Shown: positions 1-6,859 of the stretch, piece after piece
Layout: every line of letters begins with the position of its first letter
How positions within the stretch are numbered: the stretch's first letter is position 1
Source: DATCVR01 sp036566745
Lineage (GTDB): Bacteria; Actinomycetota; Actinomycetes; Jiangellales; Jiangellaceae
Length of the DNA stretch: 13,049 nt
Reading direction: 5' to 3'
NCBI GenBank assembly: GCA_036566745.1
Contig: DATCVR010000364.1
Coordinates: 1-13,049, forward strand
The notes under the pieces: model-generated
Database searches by the model: none
Told to the model about the DNA's origin: nothing
The model's input: the letters and a program-made list of their open reading frames with translations, nothing else
Position numbers and translations under genes: made by a program

Positions 1-40
1 CGGTCGGATTCTCGTGACCGCACTGTGTGCAGAACGGCAT
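1..40 (-). CDS. Zinc-ribbon protein, N-terminus only (probable FHA-domain GarA/OdhI-type protein), truncated by window edge
   Basis: Reading leftwards from an ATG at 40-38, the first 13 codons give MPFCTQCGHENPT, the first half of a CxxC zinc ribbon. An AGGAGG ribosome binding site lies at 54-49, eight bases upstream. The rest of the gene is outside the window, so its identity is inferred. In M. tuberculosis the gene after gcvH (Rv1826) is garA (Rv1827), an FHA-domain phosphoprotein that regulates 2-oxoglutarate metabolism. Many actinobacterial FHA proteins start with a zinc ribbon. It could equally be another zinc-ribbon protein. The start is well supported; the FHA assignment is context only. 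Confidence 0.6.
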   Translation of the reverse strand, partial: MPFCTQCGHENPT

Positions 41-108
41 CGGCTCGGCCTCCTGCCGCGATCGTTGCCGCGGCTCGACGTCATCGGCGTGTCGTGGGGT
101 CGTCGTCG

Positions 109-131
109 ACCCTCGACCTTCGCCTGAGGGT
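109..131. repeat. Inverted repeat in the leader of the zinc-ribbon/FHA gene, possible operator
   Basis: ACCCTC (109-114) and GAGGGT (126-131) are perfect six-base inverted arms separated by 11 bases. They lie between the putative promoter (149-176) and the start at 40. Arms of this size could bind a dimeric regulator or form a weak hairpin. There is no T-run, so it is not a convincing terminator for gcvH. Short arms in GC-rich DNA also arise by chance. Confidence 0.25.
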
Positions 132-148
132 TACACGGATGTTGGCAA

Positions 149-176
149 CTTATGGCCGCGCCGGGCGGGGGGTCAA
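149..176 (-). promoter_or_regulatory. Putative promoter for the zinc-ribbon/FHA gene
   Basis: On the minus strand TTGACC (176-171) is followed after 16 bases by CATAAG (154-149). This is a reasonable -35/-10 pair matching TTGACA and TATAAT at five and four positions. It sits in the roughly 170-base gap after gcvH and would give a leader of about 100 bases. Read-through from the gcvH operon is also possible. Confidence 0.35.
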
Positions 177-208
177 CCGGACTTCGAAGACCTGTGGATC
201 AACCGCTC

Positions 209-595
209 TCAGGCGTCGACCTGGGCGCGGTAGTCGGCGGCGCTGAGCAGCTGGTCGACGGAGGCCGGGTCGGCCGGCACGATCTCGATCATCCACCCGG
301 TGCCGTAGGGATCGGCGTTGACCTGTTCGGGTGCGGAGTCGAGGTCGTCGTTGCGGGCCACCACGCGGCCGGTGACCGGCGCGTAGAGGTCGCTGACGCT
401 CTTGGTGGACTCGAGCTCGCCGCACACCTGACCGGCCGTGACGTCGTCGTCGACGGCCGGCAGCTGGACGTAGACGATGTCGCCGAGCTGGTCCTGGGCG
501 TAGTGGGTGATGCCCACCCGCACGCTGCCCTGGGCCTCCCCGGGAGTGCGGATCCACTCGTGCTCCGCCGTGTACTTCAGATCGTCGGGGTACAC
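209..595 (-). CDS. gcvH: Glycine cleavage system H protein
   Basis: This is the lipoyl carrier of the glycine cleavage complex. Its lipoamide arm shuttles the aminomethyl group among the P, T and L proteins in the cytoplasm. From the GTG at 595 it is 128 residues, the usual family length. The N-terminus MYPDDLKYTAEHEWI is typical, the lipoyl site GELESTKSVSDLYAP places the lipoylated lysine at K65, and the C-terminus carries the common NxDPYGxGWM motif. I chose GTG because AAGGAGG stands at 612-606. The in-frame ATG at 628 lacks a clear ribosome binding site and would add 11 non-conserved residues, although it overlaps the upstream stop. No gcvT or gcvP is nearby. It is the last gene of the pgsA-DUF881-sbp-DUF881 series before the FHA gene. 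Confidence 0.95.
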   Translation of the reverse strand: MYPDDLKYTAEHEWIRTPGEAQGSVRVGITHYAQDQLGDIVYVQLPAVDDDVTAGQVCGELESTKSVSDLYAPVTGRVVARNDDLDSAPEQVNADPYGTGWMIEIVPADPASVDQLLSAADYRAQVDA

Positions 596-605
596 CTGGG
601 ATCCG

Positions 606-612
606 CCTCCTT
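606..612 (-). promoter_or_regulatory. Ribosome binding site that decides the gcvH start
   Basis: The minus strand reads AAGGAGG ten bases before the GTG at 595-593. It lies inside the reading frame if the upstream ATG at 628 is used. Together with the conserved MYPDDLKYT start, this favours the GTG. Confidence 0.6.
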
Positions 613-620
613 GGCGCTGA

Positions 621-1409
621 TCATTCATCGTCGTCGTCCGGGGCCGGCCGAGCGTATTCGGGGGTGGCGGCGTCGTGGAGCACGTCGACGGTGAGGTCGT
701 TGTATTCGTTGACGGTGGCCTCGCCGCCGTCATTCTCGACCTTCTGCACGACGCCGCGGGGGAAGTCCATGGCCTCGGCGAGCGTGGTGGCGTCGCCGAT
801 GGCCACGATGTTGTACGGCGGTTCGAGCTCGACCCCGGAGATCACCACGCCGGAGCCGGACTCGGAGTCGAGGAAGTAGGTGCTGGCGACCACGCGCACC
901 GCCGCGCTGTCGTTGCCGCCCTCGATCTGGATCGCCTCGGCGCCGGAGTCGCGGAGCTCCTGGACCGCGCCGAGCAGGGTGGCGGCGCGGACGTCGTTGC
1001 CCGGATCGCTGATCGTCACCACGATGCCCGGACCCTCGGCCGCGGCCGAACCGGTGAGGATGCCGAGCTGGCGAGCGCGCTCTTGAGCCTGTTCGAGGGC
1101 GGCCTGCTCGGTGTCGGCGCCGCTGACGAGGTCGCGCCGGTTGGCCTCGAGCTCGGCCACCTGTTCCTCGAGCCGATCGCTCTGCCGGGTCAGGCCGTCG
1201 AGGATCTGGAAGAGCTCGTCGCGGCGAGCGTTGGTGAGGACGTCGTCCTCGTCGCTTCGCACCTGGACCACCGCAGCGAAGCCGAGCAGCCCGACCAGCA
1301 CGGCGACGGCGGCCGAGCCGAGGTCGGGACGCTTGGTGATGGCGCGGCCGAGCCGCTTCAGACCGGACGGCTTGACCGGTGTGAAGCGCTCGGCACTGGG
1401 TTCAGGCAT
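621..1409 (-). CDS. DUF881 family membrane-anchored coiled-coil protein (second copy)
   Basis: This 262-residue protein has a basic cytoplasmic N-terminus and one transmembrane helix (about 31-51). A charged coiled-coil stretch (about 60-115) precedes a DUF881 domain (about 125-250) with EGPGIVVTISDPG and the PPYNIVAIGD motif near 197-206. It ends in an acidic tail DDDDE. It corresponds to Rv1825 in M. tuberculosis. No biochemical function is established to my knowledge. One transmembrane helix followed by a coiled coil suggests a structural or envelope-linked role. The ATG overlaps the end of the DUF1290 gene by eight bases, and its own stop overlaps the alternative gcvH start, so coupled translation is likely. 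It is paralogous to the protein at 1731-2606. Confidence 0.9.
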   Translation of the reverse strand: MPEPSAERFTPVKPSGLKRLGRAITKRPDLGSAAVAVLVGLLGFAAVVQVRSDEDDVLTNARRDELFQILDGLTRQSDRLEEQVAELEANRRDLVSGADTEQAALEQAQERARQLGILTGSAAAEGPGIVVTISDPGNDVRAATLLGAVQELRDSGAEAIQIEGGNDSAAVRVVASTYFLDSESGSGVVISGVELEPPYNIVAIGDATTLAEAMDFPRGVVQKVENDGGEATVNEYNDLTVDVLHDAATPEYARPAPDDDDE

Positions 1410-1734
1410 GGAAGATATGCCGCCTGATCGTCGCGACGTTGGTGAAGATCCGGATCCCGAGAACGACGATCACCGCCGTGGACAGCTGCGAGCCGACCCC
1501 CAGCTGGTCGCCGAGGAAGACGATGAACGCGGCGATCAGGACGTTGGCGATGAACGAGACGACGAACACCTTGTCGTTGAAGATGCCCTCCATCACCGCG
1601 CGCAGCCCACCGAAGACCGCGTCGAGGGCGGCGACGATCGCGATGGGCAGGTACGGCTGGAGCTCGAGCGGGACCGAAACATCGAAGACGACGCCCGCCA
1701 CGATGCCCAGCACGAGGCCGAGGGCCGGGATCAC
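1402..1734 (-). CDS. sbp: Small basic protein family (Sbp, DUF1290) membrane protein
   Basis: This 110-residue hydrophobic protein starts MIPALGLVLGIVAGVVFD and has about three transmembrane helices (near 2-18, 27-45 and 54-98). It has the conserved YLPIAIVAALDAVFGGLRA segment and a basic end IRRHIFHA. It matches Sbp/DUF1290, encoded beside ftsZ in Bacillus and as Rv1824 between two DUF881 genes in mycobacteria. Its function is unknown. The start is GTG at 1734, overlapping the upstream DUF881 stop as GTGA, with AAGGAGG four bases before it. A longer in-frame extension to 1851 only runs antisense-like through the DUF881 gene and is not credible. Confidence 0.92.
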   Translation of the reverse strand: MIPALGLVLGIVAGVVFDVSVPLELQPYLPIAIVAALDAVFGGLRAVMEGIFNDKVFVVSFIANVLIAAFIVFLGDQLGVGSQLSTAVIVVLGIRIFTNVATIRRHIFHA

Positions 1735-2606
1735 GAGTCCTCCTTGGGCTGCGCGTACGTGAGCGTCGTGCTGATGGACGGCACCTCGAGCGAGTCTTCG
1801 GAACGCACCGAGAACTTCATCCCCTGGGAACTGGACAGCACTCGTAACCACTGACCGCCCGGGCCGTCGCTGAAACGGCTGCCGAGCGTTCGGGAGTCAC
1901 CCAACGCGACGACATCATAGGGCGGCGCCATCGGTCGGTAGTTGACCTGGATCACGTCGTTGGCCGACCGGATGGCGGTGAGCGAGGTCAGCCGCTGGCC
2001 GTTGATCGACACGGCTTCGGCGCCGGCCGCCCACAGCCCGTTGACGACCTGCTGGAGATCGATGTCGAGGACGCGGGAGAGCTCGGGGTCCGAGGAGTCC
2101 TCGTTGGTCGGGGCGTTGTCGACGGTGACCACGATGCCGGGGCCCTCGACCGCCGTAGGACCGGCGATGCCCTGGAGGAGCTGGACGTCGTCACGCAGCT
2201 GCTGGCCCGCCGCGGAGTTCTGCAGCTGGCGGTTCTCGAGATCCTCGACCTCGTTCTCGAGGGAGGCGACGTTGGCCTCAAGGTCGGCGGCGTGGGCCTC
2301 CTCGGTGCGGATCCGCTCGATCAGTGACTCGCGCTCGGCCGACACGACGCTGGCAGTGCTGCGGACCTGCATCGCGGCGATGGTCAGCAGCATGCCCAGC
2401 GCGAGCAGCCCGAACAGCAGAGCGGGCGAGAACCGCAGCTTGCCGGCCTTGGCGGCGGCGTCGGGATCGGAGGCCGCGAGCTCACGCGCGGCCTCTTCGT
2501 AGCCGGGGTCGAGGGGCCGGGCGAACAGGTCGTTGAGCAGGGACATCGACGCGTCCGGCCGCTTCTGCGGCTGAACACGCGACGTCGACGGGCTCACCAC
2601 CTGCAT
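1731..2606 (-). CDS. DUF881 family membrane-anchored coiled-coil protein (first copy)
   Basis: This protein is 291 residues from the ATG at 2606. A soluble N-terminus containing MSLLNDLFARPLDPGYEEAA is followed by one transmembrane helix (about 60-81) and a heptad-rich coiled coil (about 84-147). The DUF881 domain (about 150-285) shows VEGPGIVVTVDNAP and PPYDVVALGD (228-237). It is the counterpart of Rv1823 and a divergent paralogue of the DUF881 protein at 621-1409. The start is uncertain: ATG 2606, GTG 2600 or 2597, and ATG 2546 all lack a strong ribosome binding site. ATG 2546 (MSLLNDLF) would give 271 residues. The gene follows the phosphatidyltransferase by 52 bases and overlaps the DUF1290 gene, consistent with one operon. 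Confidence 0.88.
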   Translation of the reverse strand: MQVVSPSTSRVQPQKRPDASMSLLNDLFARPLDPGYEEAARELAASDPDAAAKAGKLRFSPALLFGLLALGMLLTIAAMQVRSTASVVSAERESLIERIRTEEAHAADLEANVASLENEVEDLENRQLQNSAAGQQLRDDVQLLQGIAGPTAVEGPGIVVTVDNAPTNEDSSDPELSRVLDIDLQQVVNGLWAAGAEAVSINGQRLTSLTAIRSANDVIQVNYRPMAPPYDVVALGDSRTLGSRFSDGPGGQWLRVLSSSQGMKFSVRSEDSLEVPSISTTLTYAQPKEDS

Positions 2607-2658
2607 ATGGTCGCACGCGCGTCAGCCCGATCCGGGCAGCACGCCCGGGAACGTGGGC

Positions 2659-3279
2659 TCAACCGTGATCCTCGCGGGGCGGCTCGGCCTCGGCCTCGCC
2701 GCGGAGGAGGCGCCGGGCCTGGCCGAGATACAGCACGGCGGCCCACCAGTAGAGGGCCACGCCCCAGATCGAGAACGCCCAGCCGAACACCCGCGCCAGG
2801 AGCGGCAGCGTGCCGTCGCCGACGCCCAGGAGCAGGAGCGGGAAGGCATAGAGCAGGCAGAACGTGGCGGCCTTGCCGAGGAAGTGGACGGGCAGCCCGA
2901 CGACGCCGCGCCTGCGGAGTTCGAGCAGCAGCACGAACATGAACACGTCGCGGGCCACGAGCAGGACGGCGAACCAGAGCGGGATGATCTCGCGGACGGT
3001 GAAGGCCGCGATGGTGGAGACGATGTAGAGGCGGTCGGCGATCGGGTCGAGGAGCTGCCCCGCCCGGCTGATCTGGTGCCATTGCCGGGCGATCTTGCCG
3101 TCGAGGTAGTCGCTGAGACCGGCGAACGCCAGCACGGCCAGCGCGAGCCCGTCTGCCTCCTTGACCAGCACCAGCCAGAGGAAGAGCGGGACGCCGAGCA
3201 GGCGGAGCAAGGAGAGGACGTTGGGGACCGTCAGCACGCGATCGGTCTGGACCTCGGTCTCCTGCACCTCCACCGCCAC
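2659..3279 (-). CDS. pgsA: CDP-alcohol phosphatidyltransferase (PgsA-like)
   Basis: This 206-residue integral membrane enzyme has about six transmembrane helices. The family signature is intact: D57, D60, G61, A64, R65, G74, D78 and D82 in SDYLDGKIAR and GQLLDPIAD. These residues hold the divalent metal and the CDP moiety. The family transfers a phosphatidyl group from CDP-diacylglycerol to an alcohol such as glycerol-3-phosphate. The acceptor cannot be read from the sequence, so phosphatidylglycerophosphate or a related phospholipid is an inference. Synteny with M. tuberculosis pgsA2 (Rv1822) supports the name. It starts with GTG at 3279 behind GGAGGGGAGG, and it is the first gene of the minus-strand operon, divergent from the amidohydrolase. 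Confidence 0.9.
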   Translation of the reverse strand: MAVEVQETEVQTDRVLTVPNVLSLLRLLGVPLFLWLVLVKEADGLALAVLAFAGLSDYLDGKIARQWHQISRAGQLLDPIADRLYIVSTIAAFTVREIIPLWFAVLLVARDVFMFVLLLELRRRGVVGLPVHFLGKAATFCLLYAFPLLLLGVGDGTLPLLARVFGWAFSIWGVALYWWAAVLYLGQARRLLRGEAEAEPPREDHG

Positions 3280-3351
3280 AGCCCTCCCCTCCGGTGATCG
3301 TGTGTGGCCGCCATCGCGACCTTAACCGACAGGTAGGACATCGCGCTGACC

Positions 3352-3357
3352 TAGGAT
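3352..3357 (+). promoter_or_regulatory. Putative -10 element for the nitrilase-family gene
   Basis: TAGGAT is a common actinobacterial -10 form and lies 55 bases before the GTG start. No convincing TTGACA-like -35 is present; GACAGG at 3328-3333 is the nearest. It falls in the 133-base gap shared with the divergent pgsA operon. I saw no clear minus-strand promoter there. Confidence 0.3.
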
Positions 3358-3412
3358 GCCCGTCGCGCTACCGCTCATGATCGTTTCGCCCCTGCTCAGA
3401 AGGAGTGCCTCC

Positions 3413-4306
3413 GTGACGCCATCGAACGATCGGGACCGTGCCGGCCGCGGGGGCCGCCGGCTCCCCCAGGACGGGATCCTGCGGGTGGCCCTCCTGCAGA
3501 CCGCGCCCGTCCTGGGCGACGTGAAGGCGAATCTCGCCGAGCTCGACGGACTCCTCGCCTCGGTGGCCGACGCGGACCTCGCGGTGACGCCCGAGCTCGC
3601 CACCCACGGGTACTTCGTCGGCGAGCTGCCCAGCCTCGACCCGATTCCCGCCGACGACCCCCGCCTCGTCGAGCTGGCCCGGCACGGTCCCGCGGTGGTC
3701 GTCGGCTTCGTCGAGGCGTGGCGGCACCATCGCCACAACGCCGCGGCCGTGCTCGACGCCTCGGCCGACGACACGCTGGTCGGCGTCCAGCGCAAGCTCT
3801 ACCTGCCGAACTACGGACGATGGGAGGAACGCAAGCACTTCCGGCCGGGCAACCGCCAGCACTCGTTCACCGTGCGAGGCACCCGGATCGCGCCGCTGGT
3901 CTGCTACGACGTCTGGCAGACGCCGATGCCGTGGCTGGCCGCCCACGCCGGCGCCGAGGTGCTCGTGGTGCTGGCCGACAGCGTTCACAGCACGTCCACC
4001 ATCCCGGTGCAGGACACGTGGGACCTCATCCTGCGCCACGCCGCCGTGACGCTGCAGAGCTATGTGATCTTCGTGAACCGGACCGGCGACGAGGCAGGCG
4101 AGCGGTTCTGGGGAGGATCGCGGGTGATCGGTCCCGACGGTGCGAGCCTCGACGGCCTGGGCGAGGAGCCCGGCACGCTGACCGTGGATCTCGACCTCGC
4201 CGAACTCCGCCGGATCCGAGCCACCTGGCCGATGCTGATCGACACGCGCTTCGACCTCGTCGCCCGCGAGGCCGCCCGGCTGGACGCCGACGAGCACGAC
4301 CACTGA
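3413..4306 (+). CDS. Nitrilase-superfamily carbon-nitrogen hydrolase (amidohydrolase)
   Basis: This 297-residue cytoplasmic hydrolase is of the CN-hydrolase fold (PF00795). The catalytic triad is visible: Glu61 in VTPELATHGY, Lys128 in RKLYLPNYGRWEE and Cys164 in PLVCYDVWQ. The RKLYLPNYG pattern resembles free-standing amidases and the glutaminase-like domain relatives of NAD synthetase. Substrate unknown, probably an amide or carbamoyl compound. The start is GTG at 3413, seven bases after AAGGAG at 3400-3405. An upstream ATG at 3356 would overlap the -10 element and is not supported. The C-terminus is His/Asp rich. A strong hairpin follows the stop directly, so it is probably monocistronic. 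Confidence 0.92.
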   Translation: MTPSNDRDRAGRGGRRLPQDGILRVALLQTAPVLGDVKANLAELDGLLASVADADLAVTPELATHGYFVGELPSLDPIPADDPRLVELARHGPAVVVGFVEAWRHHRHNAAAVLDASADDTLVGVQRKLYLPNYGRWEERKHFRPGNRQHSFTVRGTRIAPLVCYDVWQTPMPWLAAHAGAEVLVVLADSVHSTSTIPVQDTWDLILRHAAVTLQSYVIFVNRTGDEAGERFWGGSRVIGPDGASLDGLGEEPGTLTVDLDLAELRRIRATWPMLIDTRFDLVAREAARLDADEHDH

Positions 4307-4307
4307 T

Positions 4308-4331
4308 CGGTGCTCTCCTCGTAGAGCACTG
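4308..4331 (+). terminator. Terminator-like hairpin after the nitrilase gene
   Basis: Nine base pairs (one G-T) form between CGGTGCTCT (4308-4316) and AGAGCACTG (4323-4331), with a six-base loop. The hairpin starts two bases after the stop codon. There is no T-tract, which is common for actinobacterial terminators. Confidence 0.5.
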
Positions 4332-4340
4332 ACGCCGCCG

Positions 4341-4360
4341 CGTACGCACGTCGACGTACG
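4341..4360. repeat. Palindrome cluster in the leader region of the multicopper oxidase operon
   Basis: Two copies of CGTACG (4341-4346 and 4355-4360) flank and partly overlap a perfect ten-base palindrome ACGTCGACGT (4348-4357). This could be a dimeric regulator site. The rest of the gene-free stretch 4332-4529 shows only weak promoter-like words: TCGACG at 4351, and GATACG at 4374, 17 bases after it. Nothing else is recognisable. Confidence 0.3.
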
Positions 4361-4529
4361 ACGACCCCTCCGGGATACGGAAGATCACGTAGGCCAGAGC
4401 CCACCCGGGTCGGACGCGGCACGGGCCGCGAGGCGGGAGGCTCGGGTCCCCGACGGGACGGGCTGGCGACGACGCCGGCCGACCGGCCAGGTGCGGCCGT
4501 GCGACGAGCGGCCGGCGAGGAGCGGCCAC

Positions 4530-4784
4530 GTGAGTACGCACGTCGAGGTCGCAGGCGCGCTCGCACGGCGCTGCGACGAGATCATCGCCGCCGAGCTGGC
4601 CCGCCTGCGCCGGAGGCGACCAGGGCTGAGCCCGCACCAGATCGACACCGTCGACCAGGCGCTGCGCGATCTCGCCGAGCGCTTCGTGCTCGGCCCCGTC
4701 CGTCGCAACCCCGCCCACGCGTCGAGCATCGACGCGCTGTTCGTGCTCGGTGACACGCCGAGCCCTTCGAGAGGACGACGATGA
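4530..4784 (+). CDS. Orphan protein resembling the glutamyl-tRNA reductase C-terminal dimerisation domain
   Basis: This 84-residue, almost entirely helical protein resembles only the C-terminal dimerisation domain (PF00745) of HemA. AAELARLRRRRPGLSPHQ followed by VDQALRDLAERFVLGPVRR parallels the HemA tail pattern of a helix ending in ELARL, a second helix, and LLHxPTVR. SSIDALFVLG resembles the final YxEALRELFxL. The catalytic and NADPH-binding domains are absent, so it cannot make glutamate-1-semialdehyde itself. The start is GTG at 4530, seven bases after GAGGAG (4517-4522). Its end overlaps the next gene by four bases (ATGA), so it is translationally coupled to the DUF6220-like and multicopper oxidase genes. 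It could be a domesticated fragment used for protein-protein contact, or chance similarity between charged helical proteins. Confidence 0.72.
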   Translation: MSTHVEVAGALARRCDEIIAAELARLRRRRPGLSPHQIDTVDQALRDLAERFVLGPVRRNPAHASSIDALFVLGDTPSPSRGRR

Positions 4785-5281
4785 CCCACGAGAACCCGCC
4801 CGGGGCCGACCTCGACGCCGCCGGACCGGCAGCGGCGCCCACCAGGCCCGATGGGACCACCGGCACCACGCTCAGCCCGTTCCGCCGCGGCGCCGCGCAG
4901 GTGCTGCGTGCCCTCGCGATCGTGGGTGTGGTGGCGATCGTGGTCCAGTTCGTCCTGGCCGGTCTGGGCGCGTTCGGCGAGAGCTTCGACCCGCACCGTG
5001 TCCTGGGCACGTCGATCGGTGCGCTGACGCTGGTGATGCTGATCGTCGCCCTGATCGCCCGCCCGAGCCGCGGTGCGGTGATCGTCAGCGTGATCCTCGC
5101 GGTGGCAGCCGTCGGTCAGGGCTTCCTCGCCGTGCTCGGCGACGACACGAACACCGCCTTCGGCGGCGCACATGCCCTGAACGCGTTGCTGATCGGCGCG
5201 CTGATGGGACGCATGATCGCCATGGCCGTCCCAGGCCGGCCGGCGTCCCCCCGCTCCGCATCTCCTGCGCCGGCCCGGTGA
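4781..5281 (+). CDS. Four-helix membrane protein, DUF6220-like
   Basis: This 166-residue protein has a disordered Ala/Pro N-terminus (1-35), four predicted transmembrane helices (about 42-64, 73-93, 98-118 and 130-150) and an Ala/Pro/Arg tail. VQFVLAGLGAF and FDPHRVLG near the first two helices, and AHALNALLIGALMGR in the fourth, resemble DUF6220 proteins, which have no known function. Histidines H72 and H131 sit at the ends of helices 2 and 4 and could be cofactor ligands, but this is inference. The ATG overlaps the preceding gene as ATGA, and its stop shares a base with the oxidase start (TGATG). This makes it the membrane component of the three-gene unit. Confidence 0.82.
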   Translation: MTHENPPGADLDAAGPAAAPTRPDGTTGTTLSPFRRGAAQVLRALAIVGVVAIVVQFVLAGLGAFGESFDPHRVLGTSIGALTLVMLIVALIARPSRGAVIVSVILAVAAVGQGFLAVLGDDTNTAFGGAHALNALLIGALMGRMIAMAVPGRPASPRSASPAPAR

Positions 5282-6849
5282 TGCTGAGCCGGCGGCGACT
5301 CCTCGCGGCCGCAGGAGTGGTGCTGTTCGGTGGGCCGCTGCTCGCGAGCTGCTCCGCCCCCGGCCGTGGCGAACTCACCGGACGCCTGCTGGAGAGCGAG
5401 GCGGCCCTGCCCGAGCCGTACCAGGTGCCGCTGACCGTTCCGCCGGTGGCACGGCCGGTGCGGCAGGACGACACGACCGACTACTACGAGCTCGTCCAGC
5501 GGGAGGCCGATGTCGAGATCCTGCCCGGCCTGACCACGACGATCTGGGGATACGACGGGATCTTCCCGGGTCCCACGATCGTGTCGCGCAGCGGTCGCCG
5601 CACGGTGGTGCGCCACCGCAACCTGCTGCGGGTGCCCACCGTCGTCCATCTCCACGGGGGCCGGACGCCGGCCGACAGCGACGGTTACCCCACCGACCTC
5701 GTCCTCCCTCTGGCCGGCGACCACTCCGGCGAGCACGGCGACATGGGCGGTCGCCTGGCCCGTGGCGAGCGCGACTACGTCTATCCGCTCGACCAACGGG
5801 CCGCCACGCTGTGGTACCACGACCACCGGATGGACTTCACCGGGCCACAGGTGTGGCGTGGGCTGGCCGGCCTGCACATCGTCACCGACGACGAGGAGGA
5901 CGCCCTGCCACTCCCCCGGGGCGACCACGACCTCCCGCTGATGATCTGCGACCGCGCCTTCGACGCCGACGGAGCGCTGCGCTACCCCTCCCGCGACCCC
6001 AACCTGCTGGGTGGCACGCCCGGGGTCGACGAGGACTACCTCGACGGGGCGCTCGGCGACGTCATCCTCGTCAACGGCCGGCCGTGGCCGGTGCTCGATG
6101 TGGACGCCACCCGGTACCGCTTCCGCATCCTGAACGCCTCGAACGCCCGGCGCTACGAGCTGGCGCTCGAGCCCGAGCGCGACGAGGCTCCGTTCGTCCA
6201 GATCGGCAGCGACGGCGGCCTGCTCGGTGCGCCGGTCCGCCACCGCACGCTGCCCATCGCCCAGGCGGAGCGGTTCGACGTCGTCATCGACTTCTCCGGC
6301 GTGGCGGTCGGCACCGAGCTGACCATGACGAACCTGCTCGGTGACGGGCCGACGGCGGACGTCATGCGCTTCCGCGTCGCCCGGCCGGGCCCGGTGCCCG
6401 AGCCGCCCCCGCTGCCCGAGCGGCTGGCCGACATGACCGCGTTCGACGACCTGGTCGAGGAGAGCGCCACACGCACCCGCACGTTCGACTTCGAGCAGGG
6501 CGACGAGCGCGACGGCATGCGGATGTGGACGGTCAACGGCGAGGTCTTCGACCCGGGTCGCGTCGACGCGGACCCGGAGGTCGGCGACATCGAGATCTGG
6601 GAGCTGACCAGCGATCCGGCCCATCCGGTGCACGTCCACCAGGTGCCGTTCAAGGTGCTCTCGCGGGAGAGCGGCGACGGCCGGCCGCGCCCCACCGACG
6701 CCGGGTGGAAGGACACGATCGACCTGACCGACGGCGAGCGGGCGCGCATCCTCCTGCGCTTCGACGGCTATCCCGGCCGCTACGTCTTCCACTGCCACAA
6801 CCTCGAGCACGAGGACATGGCGATGATGGCGAACCTCGAGCTCCGCTGA
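5281..6849 (+). CDS. Multicopper oxidase, CotA/bilirubin-oxidase-like, Tat-exported lipoprotein
   Basis: This 522-residue, three-cupredoxin enzyme oxidises substrates at a type 1 copper and reduces O2 to water at the trinuclear cluster. All four copper motifs are present: HLHGG (123-127), WYHDH (178-182), HPVHVH (448-453) and HCHNLEH (504-510), with the type 1 Cys505 and probable axial Met515. HLHGG followed by ADSDGYP is typical of CotA-like laccases. The N-terminus LSRRRLLAA has a twin-arginine motif, and LLASC ends at Cys24 as a lipobox. It is therefore probably folded with copper in the cytoplasm, exported by Tat and lipidated on the outer face of the membrane. The start is ATG 5281 (TGATG overlap); GTG 5278 is an alternative. 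Substrate unknown; metal, phenolic or tetrapyrrole oxidation are all possible. Confidence 0.93.
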   Translation: MLSRRRLLAAAGVVLFGGPLLASCSAPGRGELTGRLLESEAALPEPYQVPLTVPPVARPVRQDDTTDYYELVQREADVEILPGLTTTIWGYDGIFPGPTIVSRSGRRTVVRHRNLLRVPTVVHLHGGRTPADSDGYPTDLVLPLAGDHSGEHGDMGGRLARGERDYVYPLDQRAATLWYHDHRMDFTGPQVWRGLAGLHIVTDDEEDALPLPRGDHDLPLMICDRAFDADGALRYPSRDPNLLGGTPGVDEDYLDGALGDVILVNGRPWPVLDVDATRYRFRILNASNARRYELALEPERDEAPFVQIGSDGGLLGAPVRHRTLPIAQAERFDVVIDFSGVAVGTELTMTNLLGDGPTADVMRFRVARPGPVPEPPPLPERLADMTAFDDLVEESATRTRTFDFEQGDERDGMRMWTVNGEVFDPGRVDADPEVGDIEIWELTSDPAHPVHVHQVPFKVLSRESGDGRPRPTDAGWKDTIDLTDGERARILLRFDGYPGRYVFHCHNLEHEDMAMMANLELR

Positions 6850-6859
6850 CGGCCGGGTC

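Noticed and set aside
3368..4303. Minus-strand open frame of 311 codons opposite the nitrilase gene
   Set aside because: The plus strand carries the full Glu-Lys-Cys triad and a good start; the antisense frame is compositional.
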